Positions 28,497 to 38,888 of a stretch of DNA of 64,000 bases are shown piece after piece. How positions within the stretch are numbered: the stretch's first letter is position 1; every line of letters starts with the position of its first letter. Both the position numbers and the translations under genes were made by a program. The stretch spans positions 62,001-126,000 of the forward strand of contig CAVPNY010000011.1 of NCBI GenBank assembly GCA_963706905.1, given 5' to 3'. The notes beneath the pieces were generated by a model. It did no database searches. It was given only the letters and a program-made list of their open reading frames with translations, and had not been told where the DNA came from. This DNA is from CAVPNY01 sp963706905. GTDB lineage: Bacteria; Chloroflexota; Anaerolineae; Anaerolineales; UBA4823.

Positions 28497-29735
28497 ATGA
28501 CTACGCTTTCAGTCGTAATTCCTGCATATAATGAAGAGAATGGGATCGCTGAGATCGCCAATCGGGTATTGGCAGTCAGAGGCGACCTGGAAAAGGCCGG
28601 TATTGGAGAATTGGAACTGCTGGTTGTCGATGATGGTTCACGAGATAAGACTGCCCAGATTGCTAGTCAGATTGATGGCGTAACATTAATCCGCCACCCC
28701 AAGAATAAAGGGTATGGCGCGGCACTCAAAACCGGCTTTTCAAAAGCACAGGGGGAGTTAATCGGCTTTCTCGATGCTGATGGCACCTATCCCCCGGAGT
28801 ACTTCCCGCAGCTTTGTAAGGAAGCACTCAATGGCGGCGAGCTGGTGATCGGCTCGCGCATGGCTGGCGCGGATAGCAAGATGCCAGTCACCCGCCGAAT
28901 TGGCAACCTGTTCTTTGCCACCTTGCTCACCTTGCTTGGCAACCAGCGGGTAACCGATAGCGCCAGTGGGATGCGTGTTTTCCGGCGGGAGATACTTGAA
29001 AAAATTTTCCCGCTGCCAGATGGCCTCAATTTGACGCCGGTGATGAGTACTCGGGCTGTTCACGAGGATATCCGTATCGTTGAGGTGCCGATCCCTTACA
29101 GTGAGCGAGTCGGGCGATCTAAACTGAGTGTGGTGAGGGATGGATCGGTATTTCTACAATCCATGGTCTGGACTGTACTGACCTATAACCCGGTACGCAT
29201 TTTTGGCGTGATTGGTCTGGTTGGAGTCCTTTTTGCCCTGGCAGTCGCTGTCGGGTTGGTAGTAACCCGATTAAGCGGTGTGACTACCCTGGGGGCATGG
29301 GGTGTTACCGCGTTGTACGCCGCTATGGTGACCGGGATCACCGGGATCAGTATTTTTGCCCTGGGCAGCACTTTCAACTACCTGGTATCGCTTTTTTATA
29401 AGCAACCGATCCGCCAGGGTTTGTTCGGGCGACCGCTCTTTACGCCGTCAATCGATCATTATTTTGGCTGGATTGGTTTGGGTGGACTGGTGAGCGGCCT
29501 GATCATCGGCATTGTCAGTATTTCCTTAGGGATGAGCGGCTGGGAGATCAACCGGCTATGGTTGTACCTACTGGGCAGCGCAATGTTCATCCTGGTGGGC
29601 GTCCAGTTGATTTTATACTGGATCTTGATGCGCGTGCTTGAGGAATTGAGCCAGCGAGAAGATTTAATTGAAAAGGACATGGGACTTGACCCAGAATCCC
29701 AACCTGTTGAGCAGATTTACCAGCCGGTATCCTGA
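28497..29735 (+). CDS. Family 2 glycosyltransferase, polyprenyl-phosphate type
   Basis: The catalytic domain (residues 1-230) has VVIPAYNEENGI, LVVDDGSRDKT, GYGAALKTGFSKA and DADGTYPPEY, as in DPM1/GtrB-like enzymes that charge polyprenyl phosphate with a sugar. The C-terminal half has four membrane segments (from VRIFGVIGLVGVLFALAVAVG onward). It would act on the inner face of the membrane in glycan synthesis or modification. A ribosome-binding site (AGATGGAGA) precedes ATG 28497. It lies 21 bases after the acyltransferase and is probably co-transcribed. Confidence 0.85.
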   Translation: MTTLSVVIPAYNEENGIAEIANRVLAVRGDLEKAGIGELELLVVDDGSRDKTAQIASQIDGVTLIRHPKNKGYGAALKTGFSKAQGELIGFLDADGTYPPEYFPQLCKEALNGGELVIGSRMAGADSKMPVTRRIGNLFFATLLTLLGNQRVTDSASGMRVFRREILEKIFPLPDGLNLTPVMSTRAVHEDIRIVEVPIPYSERVGRSKLSVVRDGSVFLQSMVWTVLTYNPVRIFGVIGLVGVLFALAVAVGLVVTRLSGVTTLGAWGVTALYAAMVTGITGISIFALGSTFNYLVSLFYKQPIRQGLFGRPLFTPSIDHYFGWIGLGGLVSGLIIGIVSISLGMSGWEINRLWLYLLGSAMFILVGVQLILYWILMRVLEELSQREDLIEKDMGLDPESQPVEQIYQPVS

Positions 29736-29774
29736 ACGGATTTTTATCGGTGATATAGACAAGGAGATTTTAAG

Positions 29775-31442
29775 ATGATCGAAGATATCGAAATCATTGA
29801 TTCCAATAGAGAGAATCTCGGCACCCGCCGTATCCCGAAACTCCGCATGGCGAACTTCCCCAACGCAGATGAGATCGTCCGCCAGGGTTTATTAAACGCC
29901 CCGCGGTCTGCTGAAGCCGTTGACATTCTCCTGGTTAATCCACCGACTCCGGATGGGGGTTATTGGATTCGTACCCAGCATCGGGTTGGACGGCGCACTC
30001 GTGAGAACATGATTTGGCCTCAGGTGTCTTTAGCGCAGATGGCGGCCTTGTTGATGGATAGTTATAAGCTCAAGATCATCGACGCCAATGCTGAAAAGAT
30101 AGGCTGGCCAGAATTCACCGCTTTGATTGAAAAATACCAGCCTCGCTACTACTTCACTCAGGTGACAGCGCCTACCCTCGAGAATGATATGTATGGTTGC
30201 TTCCTGGCCAAGGCGCGCGGCGCAAAGACGATCGCCTTCGGAACGCATGTCACTCCTATCCCAAGAGAGTCATTGCGGCCTTTCCCCAGCCTGGATTTCG
30301 TGCTGGTCGGCGAACCAGACCTGACGATTCGTGACTTACTGGATCACCTGGAAGGGAAGATCGAGCAGCGTTCGGCGATGATTAAAAAATTGTTTGATGA
30401 TCATGACCCGTTCTACAAACCATCCATCCGTGAGGACGGCAGCGTAGATTTGTACGGCATCAAAGGATTAGCCTGGCGGGACGGAGAAGAGATCGTTGTC
30501 AATTTCCCCCGCCCGTTTATCAAGGATTTGAACGATCTGCCAATCCCGGCGCACGAATTACTGCCACTCCAAAAATATCTCATGCCGATGATGAAGGGGC
30601 CGTTCACCTTTATTGTTACCAGCCGCGGTTGTCCGGCAGGTTGCACTTATTGTATTAAGCATGTAACCTACCAGTATTCGGCCCGCGTGCGCTCGCCTGA
30701 GTTGATCATGGAGGAGTTATGGCGCTTAAAGAAACTGGGGATCAACAATATTCACATGTATTCCGACCTGTTCACTGTTAACCGGGATCAAGTCGTAGAT
30801 TTATGCAAGCGAATGATTGATGAGAAGATCAATATCAGATGGACCAGTAACAGTCGGGTCGATTATGTAGATGAAGAGATGCTCCAGCTGATGGGAAAGG
30901 CTGGGTGCTGGTACATTTCTTGGGGGATCGAAAGTGGAAACGAGCAGATCCTCAAGCATGCTCATAAGGGTGCCTATCCGGATAAGGCTGAAAGAGCCTT
31001 GGTGTGGGCAAAGAAAGCCGGCATCAATAACTGGGGGTACTTCATTATTGGTTTGCCTGGCGAGACAGAGGAAACTATTCGGGAAACTATTGAGTTTTCC
31101 AAGAAACTGCCGCTGGACATTGCTCTTTTCCATGTGGCTGCTCCTTATCCAGGGACGCCGTTTTTCTTCGAGGTAGTTGAAAACGGCTGGTTCCGACCGG
31201 GCACACGTTGGGAGCAGGTCGATATGGATAAAGGCACTGTTTTGGATTACCCCAATCTGCCCGCCGAGAGACTTCTCTATTGGCAGAAACGCGCCTGGCG
31301 AGAGTGGGCATTCCGACCGGGGCCGATCCTGACTTACATGAAGATGCTCCTTTCCGATGTATCGACGATGCGTTCGGCCTTAAGCGTCGGATTGCAGCAC
31401 CTCAGCTGGCAATCGAAGCGGGAAATAGAATCCTCACACTAG
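29775..31442 (+). CDS. B12-binding-type radical SAM protein
   Basis: The 555-residue protein begins with a cobalamin-binding-like domain (ILLVNPPTPDGGYW; FGTHVTPIPRESL) and continues with a radical SAM barrel. The cluster cysteines are in RGCPAGCTYCIKHV, a CxxxCxxC motif. Further motifs are DLFTVNRDQV, SNSRVDYVDEEML, WGIESGNEQILKHAHKG and GYFIIGLPGETEET. Members (BchE/HpnJ-like) carry out methylation or ring and carbon rearrangements. In this locus it may modify a sugar or lipid, but the substrate cannot be inferred. Ribosome-binding site AAGGAGA precedes ATG 29775. Confidence 0.85.
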   Translation: MIEDIEIIDSNRENLGTRRIPKLRMANFPNADEIVRQGLLNAPRSAEAVDILLVNPPTPDGGYWIRTQHRVGRRTRENMIWPQVSLAQMAALLMDSYKLKIIDANAEKIGWPEFTALIEKYQPRYYFTQVTAPTLENDMYGCFLAKARGAKTIAFGTHVTPIPRESLRPFPSLDFVLVGEPDLTIRDLLDHLEGKIEQRSAMIKKLFDDHDPFYKPSIREDGSVDLYGIKGLAWRDGEEIVVNFPRPFIKDLNDLPIPAHELLPLQKYLMPMMKGPFTFIVTSRGCPAGCTYCIKHVTYQYSARVRSPELIMEELWRLKKLGINNIHMYSDLFTVNRDQVVDLCKRMIDEKINIRWTSNSRVDYVDEEMLQLMGKAGCWYISWGIESGNEQILKHAHKGAYPDKAERALVWAKKAGINNWGYFIIGLPGETEETIRETIEFSKKLPLDIALFHVAAPYPGTPFFFEVVENGWFRPGTRWEQVDMDKGTVLDYPNLPAERLLYWQKRAWREWAFRPGPILTYMKMLLSDVSTMRSALSVGLQHLSWQSKREIESSH

Positions 31443-31449
31443 CTCTATA

Positions 31450-33306
31450 ATGGATCGCCTGGTTAGCAGCCGTTGGTTCGCGCTGGCTGACCTTCTCATT
31501 GTCCTGGGATGCGGGGCTATCTGGATTGCTTGGCCTGCAGTTGGTGGATGGCCGCTCTTGATCGCCCTGTTTCCCTGGGCAGTTCGGTTGGCGGCTGGTC
31601 AATTCCCTTTCCAACGATCAAGCTTAGACTTCCCACTCCTCCTATTTCTTCTGACAGCTGGCGTGGGGGTTTGGGCTGCTTATGATCATGGACTGGCTCT
31701 GGCCAAATTTTGGGTTCTGATCAGTGCAGTCCTGGTCTGCTTTGCAATTGCCGGGCAGCCTAGGGCGAATGTAGGGGTCCTGACAGGTTTGTTCGGTCTT
31801 CTGGGGGTATTCATCGCTTTCTATTTCCTATTAACCCAGGATTGGTCTAAATCTCCATCAATCGACTTCGCCGGGCTTGACCGGATCGGCCTTTGGATAA
31901 TGGCCAATCGTCCGGACTTTACCCTCAATGAGTTGCCGCCCAACCAGGCGGGAGGGCTTCTGGCGCTTCTTCTGCCATTCTCAGCGGCCTTTTTGATTAA
32001 TAGCTGGAAAAATAGCAGACGGAGATTGGTTGCCATTGCGATAATCAGTGTAGCAGGGATGCTCATTGGACTGTTGCTGACAAGCTCACGAGGGGCCTGG
32101 CTGGCTTTGCTGGCAGGGATGGGAATTTGGTTGTTGTGGTGGTTGTTCAAACGGTTTGCCGGTGGAGAACTCAGGAAGGCGGGAATCGTATTTGGGATAG
32201 TTTTATTGGTACTTGGAATAGTGGGTCTGGTAGGGGCAATGCTCTATCCAGGTGGAGTGCTTGGAATTGTTAATAAACTGCCCGGGTTACCAGATGGTGA
32301 GAGCCGGTTAGATCTGGCGAAAAGCGCACTGCAATTGATTGCCGATTACCCACTGACTGGTGGCGGCCTGAGATCCTTTCCGGGACTGTATTCCCAATAC
32401 ATTATGGTAACGCCATTTTTATTGTTCGAATACAGCCATAACTTTTTGCTGGATGTAGCCCTGGAACAAAGTATCTTTGGGTGGCTGGCGATCGTACTGG
32501 TATATGGCATCAGCATTTTTCTATTGGTAAAGTTTATCGCCACAAGCCACCCAGAATCTGAACTTCAGATGATTGCTGAAGCCACCCTGGCCAGTATAGT
32601 AGTAGTAGTCTTGCATGGCCTGGTGGATGACGCTCTCTACAGCAATGCTGGCACTCCATTGCTTTTCATGCTGCCTGGCATGGCTGTAGGTCTGTCGAAA
32701 TTTGGTAAAACAGTTCCAACGGTTAATACAAAACAGCAGAACTTTCAAAAGTGGTTGGTGCTGGCGGGGGTCACATTTGTTATGATCGGGTTGGCAATTG
32801 TAGTCTGGAGAAACCCCCTCCTGGGAATCTGGCAATCGAACCTGGGTGCGATCTCTATGGCGCGGAGTGAGTTAGTCAATTGGCCAACGGGCAGGTGGAA
32901 CGGGAATCCGGATGTATCTGTATATCAGGCAGCCAGAGAGCGATTTCTGCATGCTATGAAAATCGATCCCCAAAACAGAACTGCACACCACCGCCTGGGT
33001 CTGATCGCTCTGCAAGGCAGGCAATATCCAGAAGCTCGAGACCAGCTCAATGAAGCATATCGTATTGATAGCGATCACCGAGGAATCCGAAAGACTGCCG
33101 GCTATGCAAATGTGTGGGCAGGAAGTCTTGATCAGGCGGCATTGCTACTGGCAGAAATTCCGGAAGCAATATACGAATTAGACGAATATAACATTTGGTG
33201 GAAACGCCTGGGACGCATCGATCTTGCAAGTCAGGCAACCCAAATGGAAGAAATCTTAAAGGGGATGAGTTCCCCCAATCTGTACCAGAGAGAAAACCAA
33301 CCATGA
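31450..33306 (+). CDS. O-antigen ligase/polymerase family protein with TPR tail
   Basis: The 618-residue protein has about twelve membrane segments. The Wzy_C/O-antigen ligase region includes LLTSSRGAWLALLAGMGI and, in the large outer loop, PLTGGGLRSFPGLYSQY and EYSHNFLLDVALEQSIFG, with the key His in HNFLLD. The last 130 residues are TPR-like (AHHRLGLIALQGRQYPEARDQLNEAYRID). It should polymerise repeat units or attach the glycan to an acceptor. A second ligase-type protein is encoded at 57682. It overlaps the next gene by four bases (ATGA). Confidence 0.82.
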   Translation: MDRLVSSRWFALADLLIVLGCGAIWIAWPAVGGWPLLIALFPWAVRLAAGQFPFQRSSLDFPLLLFLLTAGVGVWAAYDHGLALAKFWVLISAVLVCFAIAGQPRANVGVLTGLFGLLGVFIAFYFLLTQDWSKSPSIDFAGLDRIGLWIMANRPDFTLNELPPNQAGGLLALLLPFSAAFLINSWKNSRRRLVAIAIISVAGMLIGLLLTSSRGAWLALLAGMGIWLLWWLFKRFAGGELRKAGIVFGIVLLVLGIVGLVGAMLYPGGVLGIVNKLPGLPDGESRLDLAKSALQLIADYPLTGGGLRSFPGLYSQYIMVTPFLLFEYSHNFLLDVALEQSIFGWLAIVLVYGISIFLLVKFIATSHPESELQMIAEATLASIVVVVLHGLVDDALYSNAGTPLLFMLPGMAVGLSKFGKTVPTVNTKQQNFQKWLVLAGVTFVMIGLAIVVWRNPLLGIWQSNLGAISMARSELVNWPTGRWNGNPDVSVYQAARERFLHAMKIDPQNRTAHHRLGLIALQGRQYPEARDQLNEAYRIDSDHRGIRKTAGYANVWAGSLDQAALLLAEIPEAIYELDEYNIWWKRLGRIDLASQATQMEEILKGMSSPNLYQRENQP

Positions 33307-36014
33307 CGATCTCAAACCACATTGCGCAATCCCGCAGGATCATCTTTTCCTTAATCCGATTGATGTTGCTAGTCGTGATCCTGGCAAGTGGATTTGCTCC
33401 TGGGGTATTTGCCCAGACTGGGGCAGATTCCTGGGAAACGCCATTTAATTTATCCCAATCCGGAGGAACCAGTAATCCGCAATTTATAGTTGATTCCGAT
33501 GGGCTTTTTCATGTCTTTTGGGTTGATGCTTTCTCCGACTTTGGCTACATCTCCGGAGATGGAACAGAGTGGAATGCGCCGGTTCCAGCAAAAGGCCCTT
33601 ATGAAGAGTTTCCTCCGGAGATATTCCCTGATGGGGATGGTTTGATCCATGCGTTCTGGTCAGATGACGAAGGAAAATTCTTTACCAGTAGAGCCAGAGC
33701 ATCTGAGTTTTATCAAATGAGTGGGTGGTATGGGAAATCACAACTGGGAACTTACGTTGTAGATGTAGACGCGACGGTGGACAGCGAAGGGAAAATGCAC
33801 CTCGTTTACATTCGTACCGAGGATACTCTCAATCAACCGGCTGGTGTGTACTACCAGACCATGTCTCGTTTCGGCACTGGCTGGTCGTTACCTGCGCTGA
33901 TTTATCAATCCACCTATATGCGCTCCGCCACCCCCGATACCTCCAGCCTGGATATTGTTGCGAGCACCGCTGAAGATGGTGTGCATTTATACGTAGTTTG
34001 GGATAACAGGCCGCGGGAGCGTGTGTACCTGGCCAGATCGATTGACAGTGGAAAGTTATGGAGCGCTGCAGAAGAAATCGACAAACCAGAGGAAGGTACC
34101 ATCGATTCAGGTGCATTAAATATCCGCGTCAGCGCAGAGGGTAATGAAGTTTTACTGATTTGGCAAACTGGAAAAACCGAGACAAGTTGCCAGCAGTATT
34201 ACCAGTTCTCTTATGATGGTGGCAATACCTGGGAAGCCCGCCAGCGGATGTTTGAAGGATTACAAATTTGCCCGGATGATGTCCAGATCATGCGTAATGA
34301 AAGTGGGCTGATCTTGCTTGAGACCGGTGTCCAGACCTATTTGCAGGCCTGGGATGGATCTCGCTGGAGCGATCCACAACTTCAGGATACCCTGACGAAT
34401 TTTGTTGATCCGGAAACCCAGAACATCGTGGTGTTCGGCTGCGAACAGGGAGTCTTGATGAATAATGTCGATATTTATGTGGCTGGATGTGATGAGGGAC
34501 CAGGAGGCGACACCTGGATGCTCAAGCGCCAATTAGTTGACATTCCAGAATGGTTCCCTCAGGAAGCTGTTTGGAATCAACTTGTATCGGTTACCAATAG
34601 CGAGGGGAGAATGCGCTCTCCCAGTTTAATAGCCGACAATCGCAACCGGCTACATGCTTTCTGGAGTCAGGCGGATGCTACCGATCCCAATGGGCTGAGT
34701 AAAACCATTCGATACGCTCGTTGGGAGTCCGGGCAATGGTCGCAGCCCGAATCAGTTCTGACCTCACCCAATGGAAAAGCCGACCAGCCAGCGGCTGCTA
34801 TCACTGCTGATAATCGCCTCATGGCAGTGTGGAGCGGGGGCTCCGGTGGGCAGATCTATTTCAGCCAGGCCAATGCTGACCAGGCTGTCCTGGCTGAGTC
34901 CTGGGAAACCCCGCTGGCATTGCCAGCCCTGCAACCTGTTGGCAGCGCGCCGAGCATTGCGATCGATAAGAGCGGGGTGATCTCGGTGGTCTATGCAATC
35001 CCTCTAAATGAGAATCGTGGTGTTTATCTGGTGCAATCGGAGGATAGTGGTCAATCCTGGAGTGCACCTATGCTGGTGTTTGATGCAATTGCTGCGGGTT
35101 GGGCAATGGTCGACATGCCGAGCCTGGCAGTTTCCGAAGATGGACACCTGCACGTTTTGTGGTCGCGTTATTCATTACCCGATGGGGAAGGCCCATTAGC
35201 ACTTTACTACACTCGTTCAGAAGATGATGGGGCAACCTGGTCATCTCCTCAAGCTGTAGTTGAAAAACCTGTTGGTTGGAGCCAGATTGCTGGGATTGGT
35301 CAAAATACAGTTCACCGTGTCTGGCAAGAAGGCAGCAGTGGAAATACCACTTTGTGGCATGAGCAGTCCCTGGATGGTGGTTTGAACTGGCAGCGCACTG
35401 CGCCGGTCTCTGTTTTTGGCGAGACAGCTGGATTGCCAGACCTGACATGGAACTCCTCTGGGCAGTTGCAATTGTTCCAGGTTGTAAAGAGTGGATCGAG
35501 CCAGTATGTGATGCAACATTGGCGCTACGATGGATCCCAATGGTCGGCTGAAAGGAGCCTGGCCCTTGACTTTAGTACAATTACGTTGGTTTCCTCAAAT
35601 ACAGCCGGAATTACCGAAAGCGATGACCTGGGAGTCCTATTCTCTGTTATATCAGGAGATGTGGCGAATAGTGAGGCACAAGATCAGCTATTATTTGCTA
35701 ACCGGGTGCTTGGCGAAACATCGCTAAGTACAACGCAGGTGACTTCTCCTCAAACCACAACAACGCCTGAATTGGAACCAACGCTCGTTGAGACGGTACC
35801 ACCTACATTGGCTCCCACGGAGGCGGTAACCCAAGAACCGACTCTGGCAGCGACCGAAGCCGCAGCCGTTGTAACTGCTTCACCCGCATCGATCCCAGAT
35901 GGTCCTGCACCGGCGCGTAATACCTGGCTGACTTCAATCGTTGTCCCATTATTTGCAGGATTGCTTCTGCTGGTGGTCGCCGTTTTTGTTTTCCGGGCAA
36001 AGCGTAGCCGGTAA
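33303..36014 (+). CDS. Secreted, C-terminally anchored Asp-box (BNR) protein
   Basis: I choose ATG 33303, which overlaps the previous stop and begins right at a signal peptide (LMLLVVILASGFAPGVFAQ). The roughly 903-residue protein has several Asp boxes (SIDSGKLWSA, SYDGGNTWEA, SEDSGQSWSA, SEDDGATWSS, SLDGGLNWQR) on predicted beta-propeller blades, then a Thr/Pro linker and a terminal membrane segment with basic tail (LFAGLLLLVVAVFVFRAKRSR). It resembles sialidase-type propellers, but I could not identify the Arg triad and Tyr of true sialidases. A glycan-binding surface protein is the cautious call. Confidence 0.75.
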   Translation: MTISNHIAQSRRIIFSLIRLMLLVVILASGFAPGVFAQTGADSWETPFNLSQSGGTSNPQFIVDSDGLFHVFWVDAFSDFGYISGDGTEWNAPVPAKGPYEEFPPEIFPDGDGLIHAFWSDDEGKFFTSRARASEFYQMSGWYGKSQLGTYVVDVDATVDSEGKMHLVYIRTEDTLNQPAGVYYQTMSRFGTGWSLPALIYQSTYMRSATPDTSSLDIVASTAEDGVHLYVVWDNRPRERVYLARSIDSGKLWSAAEEIDKPEEGTIDSGALNIRVSAEGNEVLLIWQTGKTETSCQQYYQFSYDGGNTWEARQRMFEGLQICPDDVQIMRNESGLILLETGVQTYLQAWDGSRWSDPQLQDTLTNFVDPETQNIVVFGCEQGVLMNNVDIYVAGCDEGPGGDTWMLKRQLVDIPEWFPQEAVWNQLVSVTNSEGRMRSPSLIADNRNRLHAFWSQADATDPNGLSKTIRYARWESGQWSQPESVLTSPNGKADQPAAAITADNRLMAVWSGGSGGQIYFSQANADQAVLAESWETPLALPALQPVGSAPSIAIDKSGVISVVYAIPLNENRGVYLVQSEDSGQSWSAPMLVFDAIAAGWAMVDMPSLAVSEDGHLHVLWSRYSLPDGEGPLALYYTRSEDDGATWSSPQAVVEKPVGWSQIAGIGQNTVHRVWQEGSSGNTTLWHEQSLDGGLNWQRTAPVSVFGETAGLPDLTWNSSGQLQLFQVVKSGSSQYVMQHWRYDGSQWSAERSLALDFSTITLVSSNTAGITESDDLGVLFSVISGDVANSEAQDQLLFANRVLGETSLSTTQVTSPQTTTTPELEPTLVETVPPTLAPTEAVTQEPTLAATEAAAVVTASPASIPDGPAPARNTWLTSIVVPLFAGLLLLVVAVFVFRAKRSR

Positions 36015-36051
36015 ATCTAAGTATCCCCCTATAGAAGACAGGAGTATTCTT

Positions 36052-37197
36052 ATGGATTTTTCTTGGTCTGAAGAGCAGACCGCCTTTAAAAGTGCGGTGA
36101 TTAAATTCGCTCAAAATGAACTGAATAGTGGCGTCATTGATCGAGATCAGAAAGGCGAACTGTCCCTGGAGAATTGGCGTAAATGCGCACAATTTGGTAT
36201 TCAGGGTTTGCCGATCCCAGAGGCATACGGCGGATCGGACGCGGATGTGATGACCACCCTGATGGCTATGGAAGGCCTGGGGTATGGGTGTCGAGACAAT
36301 GGATTGATCTTTGCAATCAATGCCCAGATGTGGGCAGTCGAGTTGCCGATCCTGAATTTTGGTAGCGATGAGCAAAAGAGAAAGTATTTGCCGGGTTTGT
36401 GCTCTGGCGATTTGATTGGGGCTCATGGGATGACCGAACCTGACTCGGGTTCGGACGCCTACAGCCTGCGCACCCGAGCTGATAAGGTGGATGGCGGCTG
36501 GATGCTTAATGGCACGAAGATGTTTGTGACCAATGCCCCGATCGCGGATGTCGCGGTGGTCTTTGCAACGGTCGATCCCGCTAAGGGTCGCTCCGGGATC
36601 ACAGGGTTCATTCTTGAAAAAGGAATGCCGGGTTTTAGTATTAGCCGGCACATCGACAAGATGGGGCTGCGAACTTCCCCGATGGCGGAAATTATCTTGC
36701 AGAATTGCTACGTGCCAGAGGAGAACCGTCTAGGCCCGATTGGGGCCGGGACGAGCATTTTTACCAATTCAATGGGCTGGGAACGCAGCTCTATCCTGGG
36801 CAGCCAGGTAGGGGCAATGGAGCACCAGCTCGAAACCTGTGTTCGCTACGCACGTGAACGGCGCCAGTTCGGCCAACCGATTGGTCGGTTCCAATCGGTA
36901 TCTAATCGGCTGGCGGATATGAAAGTACGCCTGGAAACCGCGCGTTTGTTGCTCTACAAGGTTGCCTGGGTAAAGCAGCAGGGAAAATCCGCGGTGATGG
37001 AAGCTGCTTTGGCCAAGTTATATCTGAGCGAGTGTTTTGTCCAATCCAGTCTGGACGCCATTCGCATCCATGGGGGTTATGGTTATATGACAGAGTTCGA
37101 GGTAGAACGAGATTTAAGAGATGCGGTCGGGGGCACAATTTACTCTGGCACTTCGGACATCCAGCGCACGATTATCTCGCGACTCTTGGGGGTTTAG
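36052..37197 (+). CDS. Prolyl-carrier-protein oxidase (AnaB/PltE/RedW-like acyl-CoA dehydrogenase)
   Basis: ATG 36052 follows AGGAG; the protein has 381 residues. The acyl-CoA dehydrogenase fold is plain: EAYGGSDADVMT, GAHGMTEPDSGSD, KMGLRTSPMAEI, RQFGQPIGRFQ. The usual catalytic Glu of MCAD-type enzymes (IYEGT) is Ser here (IYSGTSDIQR). A Glu sits at residue 244 (MGWERSSILG); from memory this is where the anatoxin enzyme AnaB has its base. Together with the next two genes this fits a flavoenzyme that oxidises prolyl-S-carrier to a pyrroline or pyrrole thioester. A CoA substrate is less likely but not excluded. Confidence 0.78.
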   Translation: MDFSWSEEQTAFKSAVIKFAQNELNSGVIDRDQKGELSLENWRKCAQFGIQGLPIPEAYGGSDADVMTTLMAMEGLGYGCRDNGLIFAINAQMWAVELPILNFGSDEQKRKYLPGLCSGDLIGAHGMTEPDSGSDAYSLRTRADKVDGGWMLNGTKMFVTNAPIADVAVVFATVDPAKGRSGITGFILEKGMPGFSISRHIDKMGLRTSPMAEIILQNCYVPEENRLGPIGAGTSIFTNSMGWERSSILGSQVGAMEHQLETCVRYARERRQFGQPIGRFQSVSNRLADMKVRLETARLLLYKVAWVKQQGKSAVMEAALAKLYLSECFVQSSLDAIRIHGGYGYMTEFEVERDLRDAVGGTIYSGTSDIQRTIISRLLGV

Positions 37198-37255
37198 GTT
37201 TTGAATTCTCGGTAGAAATAGTGCCGGTATTTTCAACCATAGGAGGAACATAATA

Positions 37256-38848
37256 ATGGCTTATTTACTCCATCACTTACTTATTGATAGCGCCCGAAAA
37301 TACCCCAACAAAGAGGCTGCCAGGTTTGAAGGCCGGGCGCTGACCTATGCTCAACTGGATCAGATCACCAATCAGATTGCCAGAACACTGAGAGTGGCTG
37401 GTGTTCAGCGTGGAGACCGGGTGGGTATTTACGTCCACAAATCACTGGCCTCCATTCTCAGTGTTTTTGGTATCATGAAAGCAGGCGGCGTATACGTCCC
37501 GCTCGATCCGAATGCGCCTGCCAAGCGACTGGCGTACATCACCCGCAATTGCGACATCAAGGCGTTGCTGACCTCAACGGACCAGTGGGGCAATCTTCAG
37601 CAGTTCTTCAGCGAAGGCACACCGTTGTGCAATATCCTCATGACGGATGATCAAAAACCAGTTGAGTTGGAGTTCCCGAAGGAAGTTAATGTGATCCCAT
37701 GGTCAACCGTACTGCTACAAGATCCTGGCCCATTGGCTCCCAGCGGGACCATCGAGACTGACCTTGCGTATATACTGTATACCTCTGGCTCTACCGGAGA
37801 ACCAAAAGGGGTGATGATTTCCCACCGCACGATATTTACGTTCATCAATTGGTGCTCGGATCACTTCCAGATAACCCCCGACGACCGGGTTACCAGTCAT
37901 GCTCCGTTGCACTTCGATCTTTCGACCTTTGATGTTTATGCAACAATCCAGGCTGGCGCGACTGTTGTCCTGGTGCCTGAGAAGCTCTCTGTTTTCCCGG
38001 TTCGGTTGGTTCAATTGTTACAAGAGGAAGGCATTACAGTAACCTACCTGGTGCCATCAATTCTCTCCATGATGGTCAACTATGGCAAGCTGTATGCACA
38101 TGACATGTCTAAATTAAGGTTGATCCTGTTTGCAGGCGAAGTCTTTCCAATCAAATATCTGCGTGAGCTGGTGGCGGCAATCCCACATGCTGATTACTAT
38201 AACCTGTATGGACCAACTGAGACCAATGTTTGCACTTATTACAAGGTGCAGCCGCACGATCTGGAACCTGAGCGCACCCAGCCTGTGCCGATTGGAATTG
38301 CTTGCGAGAATATGGAAGTGTTCGCAGTCGGTGATGATGGTCAGCTGGTTACCGTAAAAGGCAAGGAAGGCGAGCTTTGGGCGCGGGGTTCGTGTGTCGC
38401 CCAGGGTTATTGGGGTGACGCTGAGAAGACCGCGCGCAATTTTGTGCCTAATGTCCACCAGCCTAATTATGAAGAGGTTGCCTATCGGACAGGGGATATT
38501 GTGACCTTGCACGATGATGGAGTGAACTGGGTCTACATCGGCCGGAGAGACCACATGATCAAAAGCCGTGGTTACCGCATTGAGCTGGGTGAAATCGAGG
38601 CAGCCTTCTACAGCCACCAAGGAGTCAAGGAAGTTGCCGCCGTGGCGATCCCGGATGATATTGTGGGCAACCGGATTAAGGCTTTTGTTGTCCCGATGAA
38701 TCAAAATGGTTTAACAGTGAAAGAGTTAGAAACCCACGCTGCTCAGAAATTACCTCGCTACATGGTACCGGAGAGTATCGAGTTCCGTGATGAGCTGCCG
38801 AAAACTTCCACTGGCAAGATCAACCGGCCATTGCTGATTAATTCGTAA
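37256..38848 (+). CDS. Stand-alone adenylation enzyme, proline-type
   Basis: ATG 37256 follows AGGAGGA. The 530-residue protein is one complete A domain: YILYTSGSTGEPKGV (P-loop, A3), HFDLSTFD (A4), YNLYGPTETNVC (A5), GELWARG (A6), YRTGD (A7), IKSRGYRIELGEIE (A8), STGKINR with catalytic Lys (A10). Aligning by eye to PheA gives the substrate code D-L-F-Y-L-A-L-V-C-K. From memory this is the DLxYLALVCK type of stand-alone prolyl-adenylating enzymes (PltF, RedM, AnaC). It should load L-proline on the small carrier encoded next. No C or TE domain is attached. Confidence 0.85.
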   Translation: MAYLLHHLLIDSARKYPNKEAARFEGRALTYAQLDQITNQIARTLRVAGVQRGDRVGIYVHKSLASILSVFGIMKAGGVYVPLDPNAPAKRLAYITRNCDIKALLTSTDQWGNLQQFFSEGTPLCNILMTDDQKPVELEFPKEVNVIPWSTVLLQDPGPLAPSGTIETDLAYILYTSGSTGEPKGVMISHRTIFTFINWCSDHFQITPDDRVTSHAPLHFDLSTFDVYATIQAGATVVLVPEKLSVFPVRLVQLLQEEGITVTYLVPSILSMMVNYGKLYAHDMSKLRLILFAGEVFPIKYLRELVAAIPHADYYNLYGPTETNVCTYYKVQPHDLEPERTQPVPIGIACENMEVFAVGDDGQLVTVKGKEGELWARGSCVAQGYWGDAEKTARNFVPNVHQPNYEEVAYRTGDIVTLHDDGVNWVYIGRRDHMIKSRGYRIELGEIEAAFYSHQGVKEVAAVAIPDDIVGNRIKAFVVPMNQNGLTVKELETHAAQKLPRYMVPESIEFRDELPKTSTGKINRPLLINS

Positions 38849-38888
38849 TTATCCTTCTATATCAAACAAAACCAAGGAGATCTGAGAA

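Noticed and set aside
33303..36014. Calling the large Asp-box protein a sialidase
   Set aside because: Asp boxes occur in many propellers; I could not find the Arg triad and nucleophile Tyr.
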